Shown in pieces: positions 13,401 through 18,862 of a stretch of 64,000 nucleotides of DNA. Every line of letters starts with the position of its first letter. The first letter of the stretch is position 1. The position numbers were made by a program, and so were the translations under genes. Origin of the DNA: Aquimarina macrocephali JAMB N27. Lineage in GTDB: Bacteria > Bacteroidota > Bacteroidia > Flavobacteriales > Flavobacteriaceae. The stretch is from the NCBI RefSeq assembly GCF_000520995.1, contig NZ_JACA01000003.1:1-64000 (forward strand), given 5' to 3'. The notes beneath the pieces were generated by a model that saw nothing but the letters and a program-made list of their open reading frames with translations, ran no database searches and was not told the DNA's origin.

Positions 13401-16245
13401 AATTATCAGTAGAACCTCCGTCAATAACCGTACTAGTAAGTGTTGCATTTCCCGAAGCGTCTAAACTGAGTGTTGGTGATGCACAAACTGCATTTGGAGC
13501 TTCATTGTCATTTACGGTAATAACAAAGCTGCAAATACCGCTATCGTTGCTAGATTCGTCTATTGCTGTGTATGTTACTGTTGTAGTTCCTGTTGGAAAT
13601 GTATCACCAGGATTATGGGATTTGGTCCAGATAATATTTGTATCTCCTGTACAATTATCATTAACAGTAGGTTCTATCCAAGTCACTGTTGCAAAACACT
13701 CTCCCGTATCTACATTTACACTAATATTAGTAGGACAGTTGCTTAAAACCGGTGCTTCTATATCTTCTACTACGATGTCGAATGAACAGGTAAGGCTATT
13801 ATTTCCAGCTTCATCTGTTGCAATATACGTTACTGTAGTAGTTCCAACAAGAAAAGGATCTCCTGGGAAGTGTGATTTTGTCCAAGTTATATCTCCAGAG
13901 TTGCTACAATTGTCTGAAACACTAGGTTCTGTCCAACTTACAGTAGTCGAACATGCTCCTAAATTACTTGGTTTTGAAATATTGGAAGGGCAGTTCTGAA
14001 TAATTGGAACCTGTGTATCATTTACAGTAACGGTAAAACTTGCATCAACACTATTTCCAGAGGCGTCAGTAGCAGTATATGTTATTGTAGTATCTCCAAT
14101 TGGAGAAAAAGCACCATTTAAATTTCCTGCGGTTTGGGTTATGTTGCCACCTAAACAGTTATCTGCAGATGTTGGCTCTGTCCAATTTACAATAGCACCA
14201 CAGCTATCAATATCATTATTAATGCTTATATCAGATGGTAGGTTAACAATGGTGGGATTTTCAACATCTGAAATTGTAATATTAAAACTACAAGTAATTG
14301 AATTACCTGTCGTATCAGTAATTTCAAAAGTGTTTGTAGTTGTTCCTACTGGGAAAGTTGCTCCAGAAGCTAATCCGGTTATTTGAGCAGTGTTTGATCC
14401 AAGGCAATTATCTGTACCTACTGGTGGCGTATAAGTCACAACCGCACCACAAATACCAGGGTCCGAATTCTGTACAATAGTTGATGGACAGCTAATTTCA
14501 GGGTTTTGATTATCTACTACTGTAATGTTAAAACTTTCTATTGTACTATTTCCATTGTCATCTTCAGCAGTATAGGAAATCGTAGTAGTTCCAATAGGAA
14601 AATTACTTCCATTAACAAGGCCTGTTGTTGGGCTAGATGTTTGTGATAAACTTTGGATACCACAATTATCTGTTGCTGTGGGTTCTGTCCAATTCACTAT
14701 TTTTGTACAGGAACCTATATCATTATTAATATTTATATCCAGCGGAAGACTAACAATTATAGGAACTTCAGAATCATTAATCGTGATGGTAAAACTGCAA
14801 GTATCTTCATTCCCAGAAGCATCTGTAACAGTAACATTAACCGTAGTAATTCCTTCATTAAAAGATACTCCATTTAAAGTGTTTAGGATAGTATTTATAG
14901 TAGCTCCAGTAAGTACATATGAAATTGATGGAGTTCCACAATTATCACTTGTAGATGCATCCCAAGAGTTATCTGCCTTTGTATAGGTACATTGACCATT
15001 ATCTGTGTTTTCAGTTTGATTGGCAATACAACTTATAGTAGGGTTTGTACTATCAGTTACTTCTATGGTAAAGCTGCAATTAGAAACTAAGCCAGCAATA
15101 TCAGTGGCTGTCCATGTGACAGTAGTAATCCCTTGAGGAAAAGTAACACCATCCAAATTTGTTCCGGTTCCTGTGGATACTCCACTTAAGGTATATGTCA
15201 ATGAATTTACGGAACAATTATCTGTAGCTACAGCATTCCACGAAGTACCAGTATGAGTATATTGACATGAAGCATTACCTGCTTGAATTTGATTTGATAC
15301 ACAATTGATATCCGGATTTTGATTATCTACTAATGTTACATTAAAATTATAGGTGTTTTCATTACCAGATTCATCAGTGGCAGTAATAGTTACCACTTGT
15401 ACAGTCCCATGGTCATTTATGATAGTGTTAGGAGATGGGTTTTGTACTAGAGTTATGTCACCTACAGCAGAACAATTATCAGATACCGTGACAGTAGAAA
15501 TATAATCTGGTAACGTTTGATTACAATTATTAATACTGGTGTTAATAGTTTTATCTCCTTCTCCAGTAATACTTGGAATACTACTTTCTAAAACAACATT
15601 TAATGATTCTGAAGAAGTACACCCCTCAGTACTAATAGCCTGTACCGTATAATTAGTATTGGTAGTTATGGAAATAGAAATTGGGATATCTCCAATTTTT
15701 ACAGCATTAGCCTGATCCCATAATTCATACGTACTAGCATCTGTAGCATAAGCTTCAATTAAAAAAGGAGTATTGTAACAAATAGGATTACCAGAGTTTA
15801 CAGTCGTATTTATATTTGATGGTAAAGGATTTACTGTTATTGTTACTGTTGATGCACTGATAGGAAGTGATGTATTAAAAGGATCGGTAACACTTATCAA
15901 AGAATATGTTGTAGTAACCGTTGGGGATACCAAAATAGGATCACCACCAAAAGTAGGGCTATCGGGATCGGCATCACTATTATAATTGTTAATAATAAAA
16001 CTATTTGTACCATCTGAATACACTACGGTATAGGGATTTATACTTGCTCCAATAATGATCTGAAGTGTTGTCGTTTCACCAATACATATTGCCATAGGGC
16101 CATCAGGAAGTAATTCAGCATCCTGAGCATGTATACAAAAGATAGATCCAAACAGGGAAAATATAAATACACGAAAACAATCCATCTTTGTAATACAAGA
16201 TGCATCAAATAAAAGTTTGGTAGATAGGAGTAATGATTTTAGCAT
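1..16245 (-). CDS. Giant secreted HYR/Calx-beta repeat protein, C-terminus beyond window
   Basis: One frame stays open from 16245 to the left edge, at least 5,415 residues. The N-terminus holds a signal peptide (hydrophobic FRVFIFSLFGSIFCIHAQ, cleavage near residue 41). An in-frame ATG at 16185 would give a more normal 21-residue signal and may be the true start. Residues about 50-230 look Ig/PKD-like. Residues about 235-4250 are HYR-type repeats of about 88 residues, recognised by recurring DNC, FPxGTTTVTWTATD and CSFTITV-like strings. I estimate about 45 from the spacing of the DNC codons. Around 5.0-6.6 kb they are the DINNGSSDxCG variety. Residues about 4250-4700 are cadherin/Calx-like (TFTxxDWxIPQTVTVTG). 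The rest are Calx-beta repeats (NEADGTATFTVTL, DYTAITATTLTFGG, EPTET, NDND). Family knowledge suggests a surface adhesin exported by type IX secretion. The expected C-terminal sorting domain lies outside the window, so that is inference. Confidence 0.9.
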   Translation of the reverse strand, partial: MLKSLLLSTKLLFDASCITKMDCFRVFIFSLFGSIFCIHAQDAELLPDGPMAICIGETTTLQIIIGASINPYTVVYSDGTNSFIINNYNSDADPDSPTFGGDPILVSPTVTTTYSLISVTDPFNTSLPISASTVTITVNPLPSNINTTVNSGNPICYNTPFLIEAYATDASTYELWDQANAVKIGDIPISISITTNTNYTVQAISTEGCTSSESLNVVLESSIPSITGEGDKTINTSINNCNQTLPDYISTVTVSDNCSAVGDITLVQNPSPNTIINDHGTVQVVTITATDESGNENTYNFNVTLVDNQNPDINCVSNQIQAGNASCQYTHTGTSWNAVATDNCSVNSLTYTLSGVSTGTGTNLDGVTFPQGITTVTWTATDIAGLVSNCSFTIEVTDSTNPTISCIANQTENTDNGQCTYTKADNSWDASTSDNCGTPSISYVLTGATINTILNTLNGVSFNEGITTVNVTVTDASGNEDTCSFTITINDSEVPIIVSLPLDININNDIGSCTKIVNWTEPTATDNCGIQSLSQTSSPTTGLVNGSNFPIGTTTISYTAEDDNGNSTIESFNITVVDNQNPEISCPSTIVQNSDPGICGAVVTYTPPVGTDNCLGSNTAQITGLASGATFPVGTTTNTFEITDTTGNSITCSFNITISDVENPTIVNLPSDISINNDIDSCGAIVNWTEPTSADNCLGGNITQTAGNLNGAFSPIGDTTITYTATDASGNSVDASFTVTVNDTQVPIIQNCPSNISKPSNLGACSTTVSWTEPSVSDNCSNSGDITWTKSHFPGDPFLVGTTTVTYIATDEAGNNSLTCSFDIVVEDIEAPVLSNCPTNISVNVDTGECFATVTWIEPTVNDNCTGDTNIIWTKSHNPGDTFPTGTTTVTYTAIDESSNDSGICSFVITVNDNEAPNAVCASPTLSLDASGNATLTSTVIDGGSTDNCTTSGNLAFTFSQTSFNCSDLGPNSVTVTITDETGNSSTCNTTVTIVDNITPVLSASAETTSGDVNADTSTCTYTIQGSQFDPTVTDNCSGTVLSYTVTGVTSLSGIGSLAGETILLGANTITWTASDGTNISTPLTFTKTVVDTQQPTVTAVSNQFKNTTTAVCGYTVLGNEFDAVFTDNCAITSVTYTINSDPPVVASTLDAVIIPTGLNTIVWTASDGVNTRSTSFRVTVTDNENPEISIITDITENITVGCDKVINWTDPIVTDNCPGTTLVQIDGLTNGSVFPVGTTTVIYRATDTSGNSVFMSFDVTVNDLTPPVLTCVPGSTAGSPFIREADTGNCSYTVQGIEFDPTTDDGCAVDSTTNSFDGTATLAGKKLPVGTNTIVWTTVDENGNSSSCTVYVSVEDNQDPTFTTPTGNFARNTDPTQCYFTINDATFDLKDISDNCDLQDPTYIITKDGTTVFTGNTSLSGLQLPKDETNPYIIQWTLGDVNGNTVVANTFTITVSDNQAPTFECNGNLLRNIPGGSCDYIVQGTEFDSTALADNCDIPGDLTISYVLDGVSGGTSNSLENEVLSAGIHTIVWTITDVIGNTASCEFNITVVDQQVPSISTVANQTENATTGGCVYTVIGSEFDPTTVTDNCPGVTLVNNQNGTNTLAGFDFPVGITVVVWTATDAGGSVSTMEYQVEVLDITAPNFELVASSNTTVSVSKSTSNDNCFYETVGIEFDPQAIIDNCTLENFTVINDYNNYRSLAFATFPVGTTTINWSITDNAGNTTTKTLEVTVIDDVKPIIDCPASTITRIKDRGESFYTVRNRELKPNADDNCGLASYTYAITGVTTGSGTNITGVQLNVGMNVITWTATDNAVPANTQTCIITVNVTSSLYPSLSCVDNQVKDTDTNQCNYTTQGTEFDPFASTAGATLVNGYNNSATLAGAVFPEGTTLVNWTASQVVDGITYTDTCNFFVIINDNESPSITAPADITIGTTNRCTAQVASLGTPITSDNCGVLRVWNNSINNSYNIGTQSVTWFVEDIHGNISSATQDITVVDDDAPTFNCRSNITRRVDQGQNYYTVFGDEFKPFRIFDCSSFTIINDFNNTNSLSGVQFPVGTTTLTWTFTDALGNISTCVMTITINDNTDPSPPVTCRQNQSRNTGSNICTYTVQGAEMDVSSTATGVTFSYILTGVTIGSGGSSLAGVVLNRGETVVTWTVDNGSSSNSYCTYSIFIIDNQGPVINWPSDINTNADLGDCVTTGVNLGTPTSTDNCDGPLDIIYTQSTNETIFELGETLVYWTARDIRGNFQFHTQRVIVTDNQAPIITCPTVTYYREYTNSNVDFYYVNGNEFTPPVSDNCEIVSYTNNRTGTEFLNGEELTAGNYTFTWTASDGTNTTTCDVNVVVVDALEPEVACSGNATQTTDNGSCSFTIPNGDTSYDTTFVSSAGVSRTLTHDLAGAPSNTTLAGADIPVGTTIITWTATQTVGGTLYTSTCSFDFTVEDEEGPVLDTPFEDVTLNVTPGICNNTTTLTPPTATDNCSIPGNIIITSNAPATFPIGLTVIRWVLTDEAGNQTSYDQNVTIVDNEAPTITNCPSSEIVVTAEGASCQAVVSWPALTATDICSGMDSFVSNFSPGSLFDLGTTTVTYTATDNNGNILICSFDVTVTDTAPTITCLSDQARNVDSGSCSYTVVGNELDPTDATDNCTAPSLTWSFINPETSTLVTGTNTLSGITIPRGPENGVNTGKITINWLSEDSGGQTSTCSYVLTINDNEPPIIVVQGNQVRPTDLNQNFYTVQGSEFDDVTASDNCGIVTKIVNEFNVTTLDGQQLALGDNSITWEATDDSGNVGTAIFTVTVVDTEDPRLLAAPTNISVNISSGCSEEVNYTAPTFIDNVTVQGGLAIIITPALAVPGYEFPLGDTDVTYTVTDEAGNTFNYDFKVTVIDNTFPTINCSAGDSGNQFNRNTDSTEAYYTAIVAEFDPTSFSDNCDVTLNNDYNNKTSLTGETFPIGTTTVIWTATDDSNNITSCSIEIVVTDVELPVINNCPDTTISQTAETGECYYQVVGSEFDPFSFEDNAGLSRLTYSIDGATEVGSDLSTTLSGEQIPMGTTANPTTTVLWRLYDTSDNVGTTCTSEFTITDTQSPTFVTIATQTRSLDTGFNTYTAKSPVDLSWNIPATDNCGLQTITYQIDGGSIIGTDLSTSIIGESFGVGTHTVVWEATDVNGNTDTGTYQVIIEDIEDPTVVCNNIIINLDNTGNYSLTTDNVNAIALGTSDPSGINSLVVTPNTFSCVEIGVNAVTLTVTDNNGNISSCNATVTVQDVTPPTALCKPISVVLDAFGNATITPEDINNGSSDACGSVSLAASKTTFDCTNLGINSVTLTVTDINGNSSTCDATVTIQDDISPVAVCKNITVALDATGNTNITGLDIDNGSFDNCQDSLVRVLSKSSFDCTDVGPNTITLTVTDTTGNSDTCTAVVTVEDNISPIAIAQDITINLDNTGNATITAGDINNGSSDSCGIASIILDKTNFDCSNLGINPATNTVTLTVTDVNNNISTTTALVTVEDDIAPVITCTTAQIAGTDSDKCGYEHNGTDWNATATDGCVAINNLTYALSGDTVLADNPANTSLNGQIFNSGTTTVTWTAIDGSGVSSQCSFTVTVNDTTTPIAIGQNISIQLDASGSANITTNDINNGSTDNCGIQSLAINKTDFSCADFGPNTVTLTVTDTSGNTSTDDVIVTVEDTINPVASCTPITIQLDATGAYSLSNTDIDSIAFGSSDNCPNFTANISPNTFTCAEVGANTVTLTITDIAGNTNICTTTVTVEDNTPPITMCRDITIQLDEFGDASILAEDIDDGSSDSCGINLLSVDESTFDCSNLGQNTITLTVTDTNGNESTCTATVTVEDNISPVFTSCPSNQFVVTDNNACTYTHIDNSLNAIVTDNCDTSPSLTYNLTGATTTITGANTTLNGQIFEQGTTTVIWTVLDAEGNSNSCSYTVTVTDTEDPVATCQTATIQIQRDGTVSLTQVAINNGSTDNCSISTYEISKDDTTYSSSLTYNCAEIGNNTIYLRVTDSSGRTNVCSTTITIQDIQAPTLDDSTDRNVVTDANVCTYTHIDNAWNPTDNCDTNPTITYALTGVTTVITGPNTTLNGQVFESGTTTVTWTVSDNASPSNTETVTFDVIVTDTEIPTISSCPTNITQDLDNVGDSSVTVSGISAPVYTDNCSVTKLTYELSGATIGAPQASGINELNSANFNLGTTTVTYIAEDSAGNTQTCDFLVTVNALPNNTVIVSETSIQTSEDLATDTFTVVLPFEPSGTVVFNVVSDDVTEGTVSTNTLTFDASNWDTPQTVTITGVNDDLDDDDIGYNIILTTDQAATDDLSGYENVDPADVAATNLDNDIAGVTVSTISGNTTEGNGTATFTVVLDTEPIENVSITLSSNDLTESDTFNPISLTFTPSDWNINQTVTVTGKDDDIVDGDITYTIVTSNTTSLDPKYVSLVVNDISIINEDNDNAGFIVTPTSLTTSEAGGTATFTVVLTSKPATGTQDYVVVVNVASNNTNEGTVNTSSLTFTAADWDIPQTVTVTGIDDILVDGSISYTIVNTVDTTLTTDDNYDGLDPDDVLVNNTDDDAATLSIDSVIETEGNSGTIDYIFTITHSGAEIVGGYGVTFFTSNVEARAPSDFTANGGRIDFISGAIGETQNIIISVNGDTAVEINETFNVVLNSIIAPGKNITIDAAGKTGVGTIINDDSTTLSISAVSIAEGNAGTSTLTFTVELSGEVEDGLTLDYTTVDGTATTVNSDYVANSGTLTFEGLANEQETIEITINGDEIIELDESFLVNLSNITPVSAPSSSITFSDDSAIGTITNDDSAVISITGFSVNENIGTADFTISTDKSIQNEMTLEFASSDISAIAGSDYTAITTTLLTFGGANAESQVVNVIINNDNLIEPTETLNGTINNLITNGQSITLNGGVNALSAIGEINDNDTATLSINDVSVNEADGTATFTVTLTGNVQNNFTVNYSTADNTAIASEDYTAITATTLTFGGTNNNTQIFDVNILENTIAEPTETYLINLNNLQNNGQAGISISDNQGIGEIIDNDSLELSIVGFTITETEATQTANFVVTSNIVAEEDITFTLTTAHITTTEGTDYTSQTAQSYTLSAGNNTINLPVSILGDIIAEPTEAFTGTIALTNTNAQQVTIATAIATSTINDNDSLELSIAGFTITETEATQTANFTVTSNIVAEEDITFTLTTAHITTTDGTDYTSQTAQSYTLSAGNNTINLPVSILGDAIAEPTETFTGTIALTNTNAQQVSIATATATSTINDNDNATLSIDDVSVNEADGTATFTVTLTGDVQNNFTVDYSTADNTAIASEDYTAITATTLTFGGTNNNTQIFDVNILENTIAEPTETYLINLNNLQNNGQAGISISDNQGIGEIIDNDSLELSIVGFTITETEAT

Positions 16246-16975
16246 TCTAATTTTTATTAAACTACATCTATCTATGTTACATGCACTATTTGATGAAAAT
16301 CATAATAGTATGTTGCGATATCTGTGATTATATATGAGTATGCATATTCTAATTTTTGATTTTTGAATCAAAAAATAAAGTCAGGAGGAATGTATATATT
16401 ACAAATGTTTGATGTGTTAATAAGCTTAATAGTTTGATCTAGATAAATAGACGTTAAGATGTTTTTAGAACAATAAATTTGTGAAGAAGTACTTAAAAAC
16501 TGTTTAGCATATAGTATTAGTAAAAATAACCCTAAAAATGTATAGAATGATTTTATTCTAAATATTGAAAATTTACAACTCTTATCACTTGAAAAGTAAG
16601 CAACTATTCTCATAACTTAATAAATTAAAGTTATTCTTAAAAAAAAACAGAAAACCTTTTCCCTTATGAAAGGCTTAATAAAATACTCAAAGTATCAATA
16701 ACATTAAAATGTTTTAATGATATGAGTAGTACATTTTTTTCTCAAGTGGGGTGAATTAATTATGAGAATTTTCCGAAGTGTTTACCCAATAAATATATAC
16801 CTAAATAAATTTATTAACAAAATTTTAAGCAAAAAATGAACAGTTGCTCCCTTTTTTAACAACGAAAAGTGGTTTGTCTGTATTTTAAGTAAGCTCAAAC
16901 CGTTGTAGTGGTACACTAATTATTTGAGGTTTTCTATAATTTTTTAAGTATCAATTATTTATTTTAATATGACTA
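16246..16975. other. AT-rich non-coding stretch between giant gene and IS remnant
   Basis: This is the upstream region of the giant gene plus the 3' flank of the transposase remnant. An 81-codon minus-strand frame (16368-16613) is not convincing. The segment near 16905-16925 (GTAGTGGTACACTAATTA) could be an IS terminal sequence, but no partner was found. I saw no confident promoter, RNA gene or terminator. Confidence 0.5.
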
Positions 16976-17656
16976 TCAGGTAGTTTGCACATTGTTTGTC
17001 CATTTGTTTGTAACTACTGCTATGATCGCCCTGTGAAACATGAACTTAAAGTGTCTTCTGTTAAATTTATAGCAGTATTCATCCAGATAACTTTGTAAAT
17101 AGTCAATGCCAGTAGAATGATGTATATCCAACAACAATCTTTTGGCATTACTGATAGCAATATGTACCCAAGGCAGTATTTCCGAGGTTTTTCTTTTATC
17201 CTGTATTACTACTGCTTGATGATCATTCAAATGTTCCTTGATATCATTATAGTTGTTGGCTCCATCTGTTGTGGCAGATGCTTTTGTGTCCACATTAGTT
17301 TTGACTTTTTGTTTTGTAGTATCTTTTTTAAGGTTTTTTATGATCTTCATTTTAATAAAACCCACTTTCTTTGAAGTTTTATGTTTGTATTTCTCAGAGA
17401 ATTCTACAGGTTTTGATTCTACGATTACCAATACACAGGCTTGTCTTTGACTTCCTTTACCCCGTTTAAGTTTTCCCTTGTTATCCTCTATCTCCTTTGC
17501 AATCCTATCCTGGTCTTCTTTGGTGGGAACGATCTCAAAGAAGCCTTCATCTAGTTCTATTTGATTATGAAGCTGATAATTGTCATCCCTTTTACCCATA
17601 TCATATCGGATTTTATGGAGCATATACCAGATAGGTTCATAATAAAGATTATTTCT
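16976..17656 (-). pseudogene. IS1595-family (ISXO2-like) transposase, N-terminally truncated
   Basis: The readable part from ATG 17623 has 215 residues and carries the IS1595 catalytic core: ELDEGFF (Asp25), RGKGSQRQ, TTDGANNY (Asp120), HIAISNAKR (Asn159) and YLDEYCYKFNRR (Glu182). That is the DDNE set of this family. Homology-like sequence continues upstream of the ATG as LYYEPIWYMLHKIR and then meets a stop at about 17657. The N-terminal zinc-ribbon and DNA-binding part of the usual roughly 300-residue protein is missing, so the copy is probably inactive. Frames on the opposite strand here are shadows. The 5' break abuts the remnant of another gene, which suggests a deletion joined the two. 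Confidence 0.8.
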
Positions 17657-17845
17657 TTAGGTCTAGTATACCGAGAACAAAACGAGCAAGAACCTATAAG
17701 AATGGAACAGGATAATGAGTACCGTGATGCTATTGTAGGAGGTGAAATTACATTCACTTATCATTTATCAGATGAAGGAAATCTGATAAACAAATTTTAT
17801 GTTGATTTATTTCCAGAACATAAAGAAGATATTATGAAAATTTGA
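17657..17845 (+). pseudogene. 3' fragment of an unknown gene, truncated at the transposase junction
   Basis: The frame reads LVYREQNEQEPIRMEQ, VGGEITFTYHLSDEGNL and DLFPEHKEDIMKI before its stop. Upstream of about 17657 the same frame is only the antisense of the transposase remnant, so the original 5' end is lost. An internal ATG at 17702 could start a 47-residue peptide. The product is not recognised. It is followed by a 13-codon frame (17861-17902, MEIAIEKSDVFDY) that may also be decayed. Confidence 0.5.
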
Positions 17846-17917
17846 TAAATCAAATAATCAATGGAAATTGCAATAGAAAAATCTGATGTATTTGATTACT
17901 AAAAGTTTAATAAACCG

Positions 17918-18121
17918 ATGATCAAGGAAAATGATTTATATAATTTAGGGTATAAAGTTAAGCAGGATATGACCGACAACTCTATTGATTTTAAGCCTAA
18001 TAACATGGGAACAAGACCTTACTTAGTAAATTTAAAAGTAGGATGTGTAACAATTACACATGAGTATACTTCTAATAACGGAACATTGTTTTTTAAAGAT
18101 AGTAATAGCTTTAAAGAATAG
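17918..18121 (+). CDS. Small hypothetical protein, first intact gene of the array
   Basis: 67 residues. The ATG is the last triplet of the recurrent leader motif, which fixes the start. The protein is polar, has no signal or membrane segment, and ends with a beta-rich stretch (YLVNLKVGCVTITHEYTSNNGTLFFKD). No family was recognised. The next array gene starts 33 bp downstream behind another leader copy, so co-transcription is plausible. Length and context would fit an immunity-type or accessory small protein, but that is inference from neighbours only. Confidence 0.6.
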   Translation: MIKENDLYNLGYKVKQDMTDNSIDFKPNNMGTRPYLVNLKVGCVTITHEYTSNNGTLFFKDSNSFKE

Positions 18122-18154
18122 CATAACAATTATAAAATTTAAATAAACGATAAT

Positions 18155-18328
18155 ATGAATCCATTTTTAGCAGTAGGGATTTTATTGACCATATCTGGTC
18201 TTATTATTTATGATTTGAATTGAGGAACATCTGAGAATAATAATACTAAACTACAAGGATATTCAACCTTGACCATCATGATTGGTTTAGCTACTTTGTC
18301 ATTTGGACTATTAAAATATATCGGATGA
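18155..18328 (+). pseudogene. Small two-helix membrane protein interrupted by a TGA stop
   Basis: Reading from ATG 18155 gives MNPFLAVGILLTISGLIIYDLN and then TGA (18221-18223). The same frame continues with GTSENNNTKLQGYS and a second hydrophobic helix (LTIMIGLATLSFGLLKYIG), ending at TGA 18326. Two well-formed membrane helices either side of one stop suggest a 57-residue protein inactivated by a single nonsense change. Alternatively the 22-residue peptide is the product. A leader copy precedes it (18135-18150). Function unknown. Confidence 0.55.
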
Positions 18329-18358
18329 TTTTGAATACTAACAAAGTTTAAATAAACG

Positions 18359-18826
18359 ATGGATATCATTGATAATTATGTAGATCATTTTCAAATAGAT
18401 AAATACTCTTGTTATTGTTTATTAGATAAGCATACAGATACATTTTCAATATATTCAGAGATGCCTCTTCGTAAAGGTTTATGCAAAAGTGGAAGTAGAT
18501 ATAATGAAATATTTTATGTTGTATTTTCTATTTATTCATACTGCAAGATTGAAGATTTAAAGGTTAAATCTATTGAAAATAAGGGAATAGGCTCAATTTG
18601 TTTATCATATTTTGAGAAATATATAATAAATAATTATTCTAAAAGAATAGATTGTTTTTTTGGATACTTAGTTTATTGTAATACTAGAAACAAAGAATAC
18701 TCAAAGATTGAATTTTACGAAAAATTAAAAAGATATTATAAAAAAAATGAATATTTAGTAAACCTTAATCCAGATAATATAAAGCATAACAATCCCTATA
18801 TAATAAAGAAACTAAAGTCTAAATAA
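18359..18826 (+). CDS. Hypothetical protein, possibly GNAT acetyltransferase-like
   Basis: 155 residues, ATG fused to the leader motif. The N-terminal half has no recognisable motif. The middle reads KVKSIENKGIGSICLSYFEKYI (residues about 72-93), resembling GNAT motif A (R/Q-x-x-G-x-G/A followed by a helix). It is followed by a strand (FFGYLVY) and then FYEKLKRYYKK, like the FYEKLGF region of acetyltransferases. The match is by eye only and the protein may instead be an unrelated small protein. It is Lys/Tyr/Asn-rich, more AT-rich than core genes here. Its stop codon lies within the next leader copy. Confidence 0.5.
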   Translation: MDIIDNYVDHFQIDKYSCYCLLDKHTDTFSIYSEMPLRKGLCKSGSRYNEIFYVVFSIYSYCKIEDLKVKSIENKGIGSICLSYFEKYIINNYSKRIDCFFGYLVYCNTRNKEYSKIEFYEKLKRYYKKNEYLVNLNPDNIKHNNPYIIKKLKSK

Positions 18827-18862
18827 ACGATTATATAAAGATAAATACCTGAGAAATAAAAT

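Noticed and set aside
623..14986. Many plus-strand frames of 60-270 codons over the first 15 kb
   Set aside because: They are antisense to the giant minus-strand gene, are low-complexity Val/Ser/Thr-rich, and repeat with its domain period.
3500..15500. Regular spacing of about 265 bp resembling a repeat or CRISPR-like array
   Set aside because: The period reflects HYR protein domains; units are diverged and coding throughout, with no short identical repeats and unique spacers.
16368..16613. 81-codon minus-strand frame upstream of the giant gene
   Set aside because: AT-driven composition (Ile, Lys, Ser, Phe), no motif, no family and no supporting context.
17117..17450. Plus-strand frames within the transposase region
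   Set aside because: Antisense of the IS1595 remnant, which carries clear catalytic motifs on the minus strand.
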